From Lepisosteus oculatus (taxonomy: Eukaryota > Chordata > Actinopteri > Semionotiformes > Lepisosteidae), in contig NC_090703.1 of assembly GCF_040954835.1 (NCBI RefSeq), positions 16,939,444 to 17,003,443 of the forward strand: a stretch of 64,000 bases of DNA. The letters are read 5' to 3'. The position numbers were made by a program, and so were the translations under genes. Positions within the stretch are counted from its first letter, which is position 1. Each line of letters begins with the position of its first letter. Below, one piece after another: positions 25,112 through 34,995 of the stretch. The notes under the pieces were generated by a model. The model did no database searches. It was not told where the DNA came from and saw only the letters and a list, made by a program, of their open reading frames with translations.

Positions 25112-26698
25112 ATGGTGCTGTGGGATTCAGAGTTTGGAGTGAAGGGCAGCAGCAGCATCAGAGAATGGAGTGGACAGGTCCAGCCAGCTCTGGTCGCCTC
25201 CTTCGTTTTTCTGTTCTGTTTGGAAGCCTGCCTGTGGGTGAGGAACCTGAGACAAAAGAGACGTCTGCCTGGGCCCTTTGCCTGGCCAGTTGTGGGCAAC
25301 GTTATGCAGCTAGGACAAATGCCCCACATCACCTTTTCCAAACTGGCTAAAAAATATGGCAACGTCTTTCAGATCAGGCTGGGCCGCAATGACATTGTGG
25401 TCCTCAACGGCGATACTGCAATCCGGCAAGCTCTGATTAACCACAGTGCAGAATTTGCAGGAAGGCCAAACTTTGTCTCTTTTCAGATTATCTCAGGTGG
25501 CAAAAGCATGGTATTTGGCAGCTACAGCAGACTGTGGAAGGTGCATCGGAGAATTGCTCATTCATCCATCCGAGCTTTCTCTTCAGCTAACAGCCAGACC
25601 AAGGAAGCATTTGAGAAGCATGTGGTGGGAGAAGCCCTAGATCTCATCCAGGTTTTCTTGAGGCTCAGTGCAGATGGACACTACTTTGAACCTGCTCATG
25701 AATTAACAGTGGCCTCTGCAAACATTATATGTGCACTATGCTTTGGAAAACGGTATGGCCACGATGACGTGGAGTTCAGGAAGCTGCTGAGCAGGGTTGA
25801 TAAATTTGGTGAGACTGTAGGAGCAGGGAGCCTGGTGGATGTCATGCCCTGGCTCCAGGCTTTCCCCAACCCAGTGCGCAGTATCTACCAAAATTTCAAA
25901 GAGCTCAATGAGGACTTTTTTCAATTTGTGAAACACAAGGTGATTCAGCACAGGCAAACCTATAACCCAAAAATTACACGAGACATGAGTGACGCAATCA
26001 TTGGTGTCATAGAGCACGGGGTAGGCAATGAAAATGGACTGACCAAAGCTCATGTTGAAGGAACTGTCACAGATCTCATTGGTGCTGGCCAAGACACGAT
26101 TTCAACAGCTCTGCACTGGATCCTCCTCCTGCTGGTAAAATACCCTCACATCCAGGCTAAACTTCAAGAGCAGATTGATAAAGTTGTGGGCAGAGAGAGA
26201 CTGCCAAACATCGGGGACAAGAGCAACCTAGCCTACCTGGAGGCCTTCATCTACGAGACCATGCGCTTCACCAGCTTTGTTCCTGTGACAATCCCCCACT
26301 CTACCACTGCAGATGTCACAATTGACGACCTCCACATCCCCAAGGACACTGTGGTGTTTGTGAACCAGTGGTCTGTGAATCATGACGAACAGAAGTGGAA
26401 GGATCCTCACGTCTTCAACCCATCCCGTTTCCTGGACGAGAACGGAGCTGTCGACAGGGACCTGACCAACAGCGTGATGATCTTCTCCATTGGGAAGAGA
26501 AGATGCATCGGTGACCAGATCGCAAAAGTGCAGATTTTTCTGTTCACAGCCATCCTCCTTCACCAGTGCACCTTTGAGAGCAACCCTTCACAAGAAGTCA
26601 CCATGGATTGTTCTTACGGCTTAACACTGAAGCCTCTCCACTTTACTTTATCTGCCAAGCTCAGGGACAAATTCATAAGCTTGGTTTCACCAGCATAA
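25112..26698 (+). CDS. cyp1c1: cytochrome P450 1C, first tandem copy
   Basis: Predicted haem-thiolate monooxygenase of the ER membrane that, with NADPH-P450 reductase, would oxidise planar aromatic compounds, steroids and similar substrates. The frame is uninterrupted and intronless, 528 residues, as in fish CYP1C genes (about 523). In order: a variable N-terminus (1-19), a membrane anchor (about 25-43, PALVASFVFLFCLEACLWV), the proline hinge LPGPFAWP, the I-helix motif GAGQDTIS (324-331, Thr329), the K-helix ETMR (Glu382-Arg385), FNPSRF, and the haem loop FSIGKRRCIG with ligand Cys465. The start codon has A at -3 and G at +4. It matches CYP1C better than CYP1B as I recall those families. The numbering c1/c2 is by position only. 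It is expected to be induced through AhR; the sequence gives only weak support for this. Confidence 0.95.
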   Translation: MVLWDSEFGVKGSSSIREWSGQVQPALVASFVFLFCLEACLWVRNLRQKRRLPGPFAWPVVGNVMQLGQMPHITFSKLAKKYGNVFQIRLGRNDIVVLNGDTAIRQALINHSAEFAGRPNFVSFQIISGGKSMVFGSYSRLWKVHRRIAHSSIRAFSSANSQTKEAFEKHVVGEALDLIQVFLRLSADGHYFEPAHELTVASANIICALCFGKRYGHDDVEFRKLLSRVDKFGETVGAGSLVDVMPWLQAFPNPVRSIYQNFKELNEDFFQFVKHKVIQHRQTYNPKITRDMSDAIIGVIEHGVGNENGLTKAHVEGTVTDLIGAGQDTISTALHWILLLLVKYPHIQAKLQEQIDKVVGRERLPNIGDKSNLAYLEAFIYETMRFTSFVPVTIPHSTTADVTIDDLHIPKDTVVFVNQWSVNHDEQKWKDPHVFNPSRFLDENGAVDRDLTNSVMIFSIGKRRCIGDQIAKVQIFLFTAILLHQCTFESNPSQEVTMDCSYGLTLKPLHFTLSAKLRDKFISLVSPA

Positions 26699-27490
26699 AA
26701 AGCTAGGGGTTAATCAAACCTTAAATTTCTGCCTGACCTTCATTGGTAGCAGAGGCTCCTCTGTGTTAAAGACAATCGATGACACTCAACAGTGAGTATT
26801 GGCCAATGGGTTACAACCTTGTCAAATTAAACTGCACTGATCAGTACTGTTAAGGGATTTCATATTTAATATTTAATTATTATTCTACCACAAATTATAA
26901 AGCTATTATTTTTGTAAAGGGTGGTTAAATGTTATATCACATCATATTGCAGTAAAGTAAGTTATGCAGGATAGTTAAATTTAATGTTCCAAAACAGGTT
27001 ACAGAAATGTCAACTGTGACAAGTGAAAGTGCTAGTGCTAGTAAACAGGAGTCAAGGATTTTGTTAAGGTTGCAACAAAGTATTTCTGCCACAGCTATAC
27101 ATTTTCCAAAGTCTTGAGTGTATATTGATTGCTCTGCATGGACAGTAAAATGTGCGCAGCTAGTACAGAGAAAATTGTGTAAGAAATAACAGATGCCAAT
27201 GTAAGCATGCATCACATAGTGTTTATCCTGTAGTGTAAACCAATGTAAATGTGTATGGGTAAAGAGACATTTTTAGGCAAATTTAGTTTCTGAATTGAAT
27301 GAACTCATTTTTCAGTTAAACTGTTTATGCATTTCATAAGTCTTCATTGTTAAATGTATTTTTTCTGAAAATAATTACAACTTATTGTTACATTTAAATA
27401 TGTCACAAAATACCACATTTTACCTTTTTTAAAAGAATCAAAGCAAGTTTGTTAAATGTTGTAAAGTCATACTGTAATTAAATTAATAAA
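26699..27490 (+). other. 3' flank and possible 3' UTR of cyp1c1
   Basis: No coding signal follows the stop. AATAAA at 27485-27490 is a candidate poly(A) signal, and ATTAAA-like hexamers occur earlier (near 26826). A short stretch near 26785-26800 (CTCAACAGTGAGTATTG) resembles one behind cyp1c2 near 34223-34238, the only similarity I see between the two 3' flanks. Confidence 0.35.
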
Positions 27491-30400
27491 AAATAGACCA
27501 ACTACTGTAAGTAAACTAACATGACAGTGTGCTGAAGGGGATCAAAGGGAGGAACTGTTCTTCTTTTGGTACAAGCTGTTGGGATGTAGTGTTTTGTGTT
27601 GCAGAACACATTTGCTTTCAAAAACTTTAAAACTTACTGCTTCAGTTAGGAGTTAAATATCTTTCTTTTCATCCAAGCTTCGTACTGTATGAAGCAACAG
27701 CCCCAAAACAAATCATTTCCAAAAACTACTTCCACATGTTTGATGTTTGTCATTATGTACACCTCTGTTTGCATATTGAGGCCTTCAACTTATTGTTGTA
27801 AACGTTTTAGTTTATCTGCAGTGTTTTGTTACAACAATAGAGTACATAGCTCAGAAATGAACTAATTATGCACTTCGTTTTCTGAAAAACACAAACATGT
27901 GACTATCTGTTACATGTTTAAAAACACACACAATTTATAGGATTTGTTTTGTAATTGCTACAAGAAAATGACCTGTGTTGGTATGGCTGAAAGTGAGGAT
28001 CCTCGTGTCTTTCTGGCAGGTTATTTTGTGTCAGTGTAAGGGACAGTTCCCTTCTAAAGAGGGCAATGCATAGTCCTTGGTCTCTTAAAGATGTAGTCTT
28101 GAAAACAAGTTAGTATATTAAATACAATTTTGTAAATAGCTACAAGCTATTTTGTGAATGAAAAACTTGTTTATTTGGCACATCATACTTATGCCTAAAC
28201 GAATTAAATAAATACATTCCAATTTATCTTATTGTATATACATTATATGTAACACAGTAAATGGTATTACTTCTACCCTTAGAATGCAAAACAATTGCAT
28301 TATTTTCATACAATCAATTTACTATGCTCAAGTTTTATTAAACTTAGTAAACTGTGGTGAAGTGTTAGCATCACCTCAAGCCTTGCATTAGATTCATACA
28401 AACTCAAAACTGGTTTAGATCACAGGAAGGTGTACCAAGTTTAAAGGTATTTAAAGGTTTAAATACCACAGAATACCAGAGTTCTTTGTCAAACAGACCA
28501 CAAAACTACTACATATTCTCTACACATGTGTACAGTATCTGCACACACCTAAAAAGCAAACAAACTTGAATTATTTAGGTGCTGGTGACCTACAATTAGG
28601 AACTACTGTGGTGAGATTAGTGCATGGTATAAAAATTCGATTTTACATGCCAACCCACCACCTATTCTTAAATAAAGGAAACAATATAACTTAAACTTTC
28701 CAAGGCTCCCTTAAACTCTGTCCCCAATGTCATTCACAAGTGATTTTTTGTCTTTTCTATTTGTATTCTATAATAACAATGTACACAATTTTAACAATTA
28801 TGTTATCGTGTAACTTAACTGGAATATTTACAATATAACCACTCCTGTTTTTCCAAATGGATTTTCATCCAATAAACAAGGGGTTTATAAGAATAAAAAT
28901 GTATGTATAAAAAAGTACCATAAACCTTTCAAACTCCCGAAGAAAATATTGTAGCACTAGCAAAAAGCCATGCAAAACTGAAAAGTAGAACACGATTCTA
29001 AGTGCAGGTCTGCAAACTCACTAGATGATGGTTTGTATTTAATGACAAAAATTGCCATGTACTGTATAGTAAAAAACATAGCTCGACATTCAAAGCTTCA
29101 GGAAGGTCCAGTGTGCAGCACGATGTACTGTAATCTTGTAAGTGTCTCTTAAATGTTGTGAACTCTTGTTGTAGTCTTTGTGTAGTGAGTTATCAATCAG
29201 CTATAAACAAAGTGCTGCACATACAGTAGCAGTGTTCATCCTGCAGTGTACAATATCCTTTGTCCTTTGTCCTTACCACAGGAGGTACAGTATACACCTC
29301 TCCAAAGACATGAATTGATGGAATAAACAAGATGTTATAACAGGTACATTGAAATGTTCAAGGCATTATGGTTACCCAATTACAATATGGTAAGGAACAA
29401 AAAGCAAGCCTACATGGTCCAGCAGGTCTGACCTTTGGCTTAAATACACAACCAGGTTAGAGTTTAAAACCAATATATCCATGTACTCTACCACCTACAG
29501 ACATTTTTTATTTCTTAGTTTTTAATATGGCTAGGAGTTGATTAGGGATTAAAATTATCCTTTAATAAAATATCTTCCCCTACTCCTTCCTGGCAAAAAA
29601 TAAAAAATTCAGAATCATTCAGGAGAAAAAGTTTTATTACCCGTAAGCCTCGTTCCTACTATTGCAGAGAGAATCTCTGCATTTATAGTCTTTAATTTTG
29701 TGCTTGATTGTAACTTCTCTTTTTCTAAAAGATTACCATTTTCTCCATTATCTCATGTATTAAATGTATACCTTAAGCTATTCTAAAGTAACATTGTTAG
29801 ACATGTTAACATATTTATAAGTAGGCTTTGCATTTATTTTTCTTTATTTTTTAATAATGTAAACTTAGCTTTTTGATATATTTTTGTTCCTTTGTTGTTT
29901 ATCAACCAAAATGTGAATTCAATTTAAAGTGGATGTTTCCGAAGGATGAAAAATCACTTTCTTTTGTTTGCACAAATCAGCACACTAATAAATACATAAA
30001 AATAAAAAAATGAACAAAAGTAACTGAATTAGGCATCTGCTTAAGTACAGTATTTACACATTTCTTATGACTCTTAACAGTTAAACAGGGATTAGGTTTC
30101 TCCCTGGCTTCATTCAACTTTAACAAATTTCAGAGGGAACAAGAAGGCATCAATTAAGTCAATAACCAAGCATACTCTGTCCACCTGGAAACATGCATGT
30201 TAAAAACCATCTTATTACAGGTTCATCCCCATGGAAGAATATACAGTATACAGTGCAGGAGTACACCACACACAAGGGCAGAATTCTGCAGCAATGTTTG
30301 CTGCATGCAGATCCCAATATCTGAATCTCTGTGATATGTTTCCCTGCAGTTTTAGTCATTTCACTTCAGATACATCTTAAATCTCAAAGGCGTATTTAAA

Positions 30401-31995
30401 TCTTTCCTCAGTTGTGACATATTTGTAATTAAGAAATTTCAAAATGTCTCAGCTTTCAAAAAAGTGAAGAACGACAGGGCCAAGGTCTTTACTTAAACGC
30501 CAGATTGATTCCTTAAGATTTTATTATAAACTTAAAAGTTCATATTGCTCAATAAAGGACGATTCTGACACTTTCAATGTACTTCATTACCTAAAACCCA
30601 ATTTCTCCTCTTACAACAAACTGTCAATTGAATTTAGAATAATTCAGATTTCTCTGAGGAACTATCATATTCAAACTCAATCATTTCATATTGCAACCAG
30701 CCCGTTTGCGTGGACATCATCAGTTGTTTTGAATGAGTAACCTGCCTGAACCCTGGAGCCACAAATGCAGTTCACGTTATTAAACACAAAATAATATTTA
30801 ACTTCATATTTTCTGTTCAAAGCTACAGTATATAAAATAGACAGGCCTAAATAACCTTATATAAATAAGCCAAAATGTATGAAAACAACACCCCCACTTA
30901 CAATACTGCAGCATTTTAGAATTTGAAGCTGCAGCTTTATAGAACATCAGCCCTCAAATATACAGTACACAGTACACAATTACAAATCAATTGCAAGATC
31001 CATACACAAGTCCGGGGTTCCATAACTAAGAGTATCAAGTAACTGATTTTCGAAAATGTTTGCTACAAAGAACAATAAAGTTAATGTTTTTATTTATTAA
31101 ATTGTTTATCACTCAATTGGCACAGCAAGAAGTTTAGACAGTTGCTTATGAATGGATACCAGCTTTCCTGATATGGCAGGTTGCAAATCTAGCCATCACA
31201 TTGCCCAAACATACCATCTGTTACACTACAGGCCAGTGAAGCAAAACATATCTAATAAATGATTTAGAAAGTAGGGACTTGCTCCAACCAAAGAAAAAAA
31301 ACCCCAACATCAGTATTCCAAAATTAAAAAAGGCCACACTCCCCAGATCTATCCTCCATAAAAGCTTGTAGTAAAAATATCTAATTTCTCTAAACCACAG
31401 TGCTAACCAATCCACCTAATTTTAATTCATATGACAGTTCAATGAAAAAATGTTTCGGTAGTGTGTTCACCCTGGTATATAAATTCAGAATATACACAGA
31501 AAATATGTATATATTATATTGGCTATATATTATTTATGTTAACATCTGTTATAACCATGTACAGTTTGATAAACAGGTAATGGTAGATGATTAAACTGTT
31601 CTCCTGGTGAAAAATAAAGGTAACGTACAGCATAAAATGATGGAAGTCGTAATCTTATTTAACTTCCTGGAAATATGTCAGAGAGGTAGGATTTTAGCAT
31701 TAAATGAGTTAAATCTATTTTACTCCCTGTCAGAAAGTATCCGTCTTAAAAAAATGAAAAGTATATGCCAAAATACATTTTAAATACAGATCACAGGAGC
31801 TATTCTCATTTTACCTAAATGCTGATTTTACCTAAAATAAAACAGGCATTTAATCAGTAAAAAAGAGATTTGTATGTGTTTTTTATGACATCAGAACTGT
31901 AGTTACATCCTTTACAACAGCTGGCATTTTTTTCAGTTCAGCAATAGCTACTATTGCACTATGACCTCCCTGGTTTGCTAAGATTTACTTCAACA
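27491..31995. other. intergenic spacer between cyp1c1 and cyp1c2
   Basis: About 4.5 kb of AT-rich DNA with no recognised exon or transposon. A small TGTCCTT triplication lies near 29260-29280. A TTGCGTG core at 30707 is listed separately. Open frames such as 30159-30359 and 31221-31415 on the minus strand are short and unremarkable. Confidence 0.5.
30707..30713 (+). promoter_or_regulatory. candidate AhR/ARNT response core (XRE)
   Basis: TTGCGTG, followed by GACA, fits the TNGCGTG core about 1.4 kb before the cyp1c2 TATA box. It is the only such core I noticed in the intergenic spacer. Weak by itself. Confidence 0.3.
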
Positions 31996-32135
31996 CTACT
32001 GAGTGATGATCTCCTGGAGGAATGAGATCAAGTTGTAAAGTTCAGTAGGGATACTGGGGTCTCCACAGTGGCCACAATGGGAGGAGTAAGATAATAAACC
32101 AAGTTCCAGCCCCCAAAACTAAACAGATATATAAG
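31996..32135 (+). promoter_or_regulatory. cyp1c2: cyp1c2 core and proximal promoter
   Basis: A TATA box (TATATAAG) lies at 32128-32135, 447 bases before the ATG; the cyp1c1 spacing is 472. Upstream it shares with cyp1c1 the blocks CTCCTGGAG (near 32010), GGAATGAG.TCA, GGGGTCTCC (near 32057), CACAATGGGAGGAG (near 32073) and CCAGCCCC (near 32107), in the same order. Between blocks the sequences differ by substitutions and small gaps, unlike the near-identical coding regions. Confidence 0.7.
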
Positions 32136-32309
32136 GGAGAGTGGCAAGGCTAAATACAGCATTTCTAACCTCATCTACTCAACAGGACTGAAACAGAGCA
32201 AACCTTTGAACCTGTGTTGGAGTATTAGGAAAAATTATTTAGAAGAAACCAAAGCACATGGGCTTATTACAGCAATACCTTGTCATCGTCTAGATTTACA
32301 GTACCAGCG

Positions 32310-32390
32310 ATGAACAGTTTGAATGGATTTTATTTCAGATTTAGAGGTATGTCCATTAATCAAATGTTGGGCAAAAATGAAGCACACTAA
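32310..32390 (+). other. short upstream ORF in the cyp1c2 leader
   Basis: An ATG at 32310 lies in the predicted leader and opens a 26-codon frame on unspliced RNA. If the candidate leader intron (32347-32524) is removed, the frame still ends quickly, a few codons into the next exon. It does not resemble the cyp1c1 upstream frame. A role in translation is only a possibility. Confidence 0.3.
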
Positions 32391-32524
32391 AACCTTGCTG
32401 TCAGACGGAAGAGGTGCTTTAACATTTTACATCTCATAAATAGTATGTGAATGGAAAAACCCTTTAAAAAGACACTTTAACTGGGCACCTGTGAAAGAAG
32501 ATTTAACTTTTTTCCACCACACAG
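32347..32524 (+). other. cyp1c2: possible 5'-leader intron of cyp1c2
   Basis: A good donor, AGAG|GTATGT at 32347, and a good acceptor with a pyrimidine tract, ACTTTTTTCCACCACACAG ending at 32524, would excise 178 bases and leave 50 bases before the ATG. A non-coding first exon is known for the related mammalian CYP1B1. There is no transcript to confirm it. Confidence 0.4.
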
Positions 32525-32574
32525 AGCAGCATCAACGTTAAAAAAAAATCAGAAGGAGTTGTGGATAATTCATC

Positions 32575-34152
32575 ATGGCACAGAGCAACACAGACTTTAG
32601 AGTAAAAGAAGGCACTGCAAAAGACTGGAGTGGACAGGTGCAGCCAGCTCTGGTCGCCTCCTTCATTTTTCTGTTCTGTTTGGAAGCCTGCCTGTGGGTG
32701 AGGAACCTGAGACAAAAGAGACGTGGACCCTTTGCCTGGCCAATTGTGGGCAACGTTATGCAGCTAGGACAAATGCCTCACCTCACCTTTTCCAAACTGG
32801 CCAAAAAATATGGCAACGTCTTTCAGATCAGGCTGGGCCGCAATGACATTGTGGTCCTCAACGGCGATACTGCAATCCGGCAAGCTCTGATTAACCACAG
32901 TGCAGAATTTGCAGGAAGGCCAAACTTTGTCTCTTTTCAGATTATCTCAGGTGGCAAGAGCATGGTATTTGGCAGCTACAGCAGACTGTGGAAGGTGCAT
33001 CGGAGAATTGCTCATTCATCCATCCGAGCTTTCTCTTCAGCTAACAGCCAGACCAAGGAAGCATTTGAGAAGCATGTGGTGGGAGAAGCCCTAGATCTCA
33101 TCCAGGTTTTCTTGAGGCTCAGTGCAGATGGAAACTACTTTGAACCTGCTCATGAATTAAAAGTGGCCTCTGCAAACGTTATATGTGCACTATGCTTTGG
33201 AAAACGGTATAGCCACGATGACGTGGAGTTCAGGAAGCTGCTGAGCAGGGTTGACAAATTTGGTGAGACTGTAGGAGCAGGGAGCCTGGTGGATGTCATG
33301 CCCTGGCTCCAGGCTTTCCCCAACCCAGTGCGCAGTATCTACCAAAATTTCAAAGAGCTCAATGAGGACTTTTTTCAATTTGTGAAACACAAGGTGATTC
33401 AGCATAGGCAAACCTATAACCCAGAAATTACACGAGACATGAGTGACGCCATCATTGGCATCATAGAGCACGGGGAAGGCAATGAAAATGGACTGACCAA
33501 AGCTCATGTTGAAGGAACTGTCACAGATCTCATTGGTGCTGGGCAAGACACGATTTCAACAGCTCTGCACTGGATCCTCCTCCTTCTGATAAAATACCCG
33601 CACATCCAGGCTAAACTTCAAGAGCAGATTGATAAAGTTGTGGGCAGAGAGAGACTGCCAAACATCGGGGACAAGAGCAGCCTAGCCTACCTGGAGGCCT
33701 TCATCTACGAGACCATGCGCTTCACCAGCTTCGTTCCTTTGACAATCCCCCACTCCACCACTGCAGATGTCACAATTGACGACCTCCACATCCCCAAGGA
33801 CACTGTGGTGTTTGTGAACCAGTGGTCTGTGAATCACGACGAACAGAAGTGGAAGGATCCTCACGTCTTCAACCCATCCCGTTTCCTGGACGAGAACGGA
33901 GCTGTCGACAGGGACCTGACCACCAGCGTGATGATCTTCTCCATTGGGAAGAGGAGATGCATCGGTGACCAAATCGCAAAAGTGCAGATGTTTCTGTTCA
34001 CAGCCATCCTCCTTCACCAGTGCACCTTCGAGAGCAACCCTTCACAGGCAGTCACCATGGATTGTTCTTACGGCTTAACAATGAAGCCTCTCCACTTTAC
34101 TTTATCTGCCAAATGCAGGGGGAAATGTTTAAGTTTAGACACTCAAGCATGA
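32575..34152 (+). CDS. cyp1c2: cytochrome P450 1C, second tandem copy
   Basis: Intronless frame of 525 residues, the same predicted ER monooxygenase as its neighbour 5.9 kb upstream. It keeps all catalytic motifs: GAGQDTIS in the I-helix (321-328), ETMR (Glu379-Arg382), FNPSRF, and FSIGKRRCIG with haem ligand Cys462. By hand count about 18 residues differ from cyp1c1 between residue 19 and the last 14 residues, while the first 17 and last 14 codons differ strongly. A 6-bp loss removes Leu-Pro from the proline hinge, leaving RRGPFAWP in place of RRLPGPFAWP. The ATG has A at -3 and G at +4. Its own TATA promoter shows it is not a retrocopy. Conversion with cyp1c1 is likely. Confidence 0.95.
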   Translation: MAQSNTDFRVKEGTAKDWSGQVQPALVASFIFLFCLEACLWVRNLRQKRRGPFAWPIVGNVMQLGQMPHLTFSKLAKKYGNVFQIRLGRNDIVVLNGDTAIRQALINHSAEFAGRPNFVSFQIISGGKSMVFGSYSRLWKVHRRIAHSSIRAFSSANSQTKEAFEKHVVGEALDLIQVFLRLSADGNYFEPAHELKVASANVICALCFGKRYSHDDVEFRKLLSRVDKFGETVGAGSLVDVMPWLQAFPNPVRSIYQNFKELNEDFFQFVKHKVIQHRQTYNPEITRDMSDAIIGIIEHGEGNENGLTKAHVEGTVTDLIGAGQDTISTALHWILLLLIKYPHIQAKLQEQIDKVVGRERLPNIGDKSSLAYLEAFIYETMRFTSFVPLTIPHSTTADVTIDDLHIPKDTVVFVNQWSVNHDEQKWKDPHVFNPSRFLDENGAVDRDLTTSVMIFSIGKRRCIGDQIAKVQMFLFTAILLHQCTFESNPSQAVTMDCSYGLTMKPLHFTLSAKCRGKCLSLDTQA

Positions 34153-34699
34153 GGAATTTAGTACTTGTCAACACTGGTCCTTGGGATCTATGTTTGAATC
34201 AGACTTGAGGAAGCCAATAACATTCAAGTGAGTATTGCAATTGTTAAAAGATTCAGAAATATTTATGAAATATAAAATATGTCTTGTTTAGTGTGCCCTG
34301 AAAAATAACAGTGACCAGTAAGATTACATCAAAGATGTTGGCATTTTTAAACCCATAAAATAGATAATGCCATAAAATGTTTGAATTTTTTCAGTATTCT
34401 TCATATTTTGTTGGAAGAAGAAAAGCCTAACTTAGATATGAAGTATAAACGAACTACACTGTCAGAATTAATGCAAATCAATATTTGCTTTTTTACCATT
34501 CTTTAGCAATTACAAATAACATTCATATATTACTGTTTGTATACCTTTGGATAAAAAAAGAGGTTAAGCACTCTTTTTGCAAAAAAAATCCCTTTATTAT
34601 GTTAGCCAGCAATTCATGAGCAATGTTAATGGTGATGAAAAAGAAAAGATCTCAGATCTCTTTGTGGACTATGGTAATTATGCTGTAAAAGAAATGTGG
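34153..34699. other. 3' flank of cyp1c2
   Basis: AT-rich sequence with no clear nearby AATAAA in the first 500 bases, so the 3' UTR may be long. Candidates occur later, the cleanest being CCAATAAAGTCTTC at 36827-36840. Confidence 0.35.
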
Positions 34700-34995
34700 T
34701 TGATGAAAAAGTAAAGCTTGTTGTGGTTTATTCAGACCACAATTTTAAAAAGACATTGAAAGGGCACAATAGAAGTATATTATTTGGCTACTCAAAGCTA
34801 GCATCTACATAGGCACTGTTAAGAAGTGCAACGTTTTGGCCGTGGAGCCTTCTTCAGGTGTGAGAACACCTGAAGAAGGCTCCACGGCCGAAACTGTGTT
34901 TTCTTTCTTCTTTTTTTCAGCATGGAAAAAACCTATTACTTGTTCCTTTGCAGCCTACGCATGTTGACGCAGCTACCCACCTGAACTGTTAGGAA
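34700..34995. mobile_element. remnant of a repeat with inverted termini (Penelope-like?)
   Basis: Centred on a perfect inverted repeat, both arms carry a copy of the block CCTGAAGAAGGCTCCACGGC followed by CCGAAAC or CCAAAAC. After the right arm the text runs TTTCAGCATGG, AAACCTATTACTTGTTCC, GCAGCCTACGCATGTTGACG, wording I recognise from an abundant fish retroelement whose class I cannot fix. CTGAAGA...GAAAC loosely resembles a hammerhead-ribozyme core, which Penelope-like elements carry, but the stem II fit is imperfect. Two copies in head-to-head orientation suggest an inverted insertion. Confidence 0.4.
34838..34889. repeat. perfect 24-bp inverted repeat with 4-base loop
   Basis: The left arm 34838-34861 and right arm 34866-34889 are exact reverse complements around the loop GAGA. 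With one wobble pair the stem extends five more positions on each side (34833-34894). It is far too long and exact for chance. Confidence 0.95.

Noticed and set aside
25736-26092. 118-codon minus-strand frame, with a near copy at 33190-33546
   Set aside because: It is the antisense shadow of the cyp1c coding regions. It recurs only because the two genes are nearly identical.
26228-26563. 111-codon minus-strand frame, with a near copy at 33682-34017
   Set aside because: Also an antisense shadow of the P450 C-terminal half.
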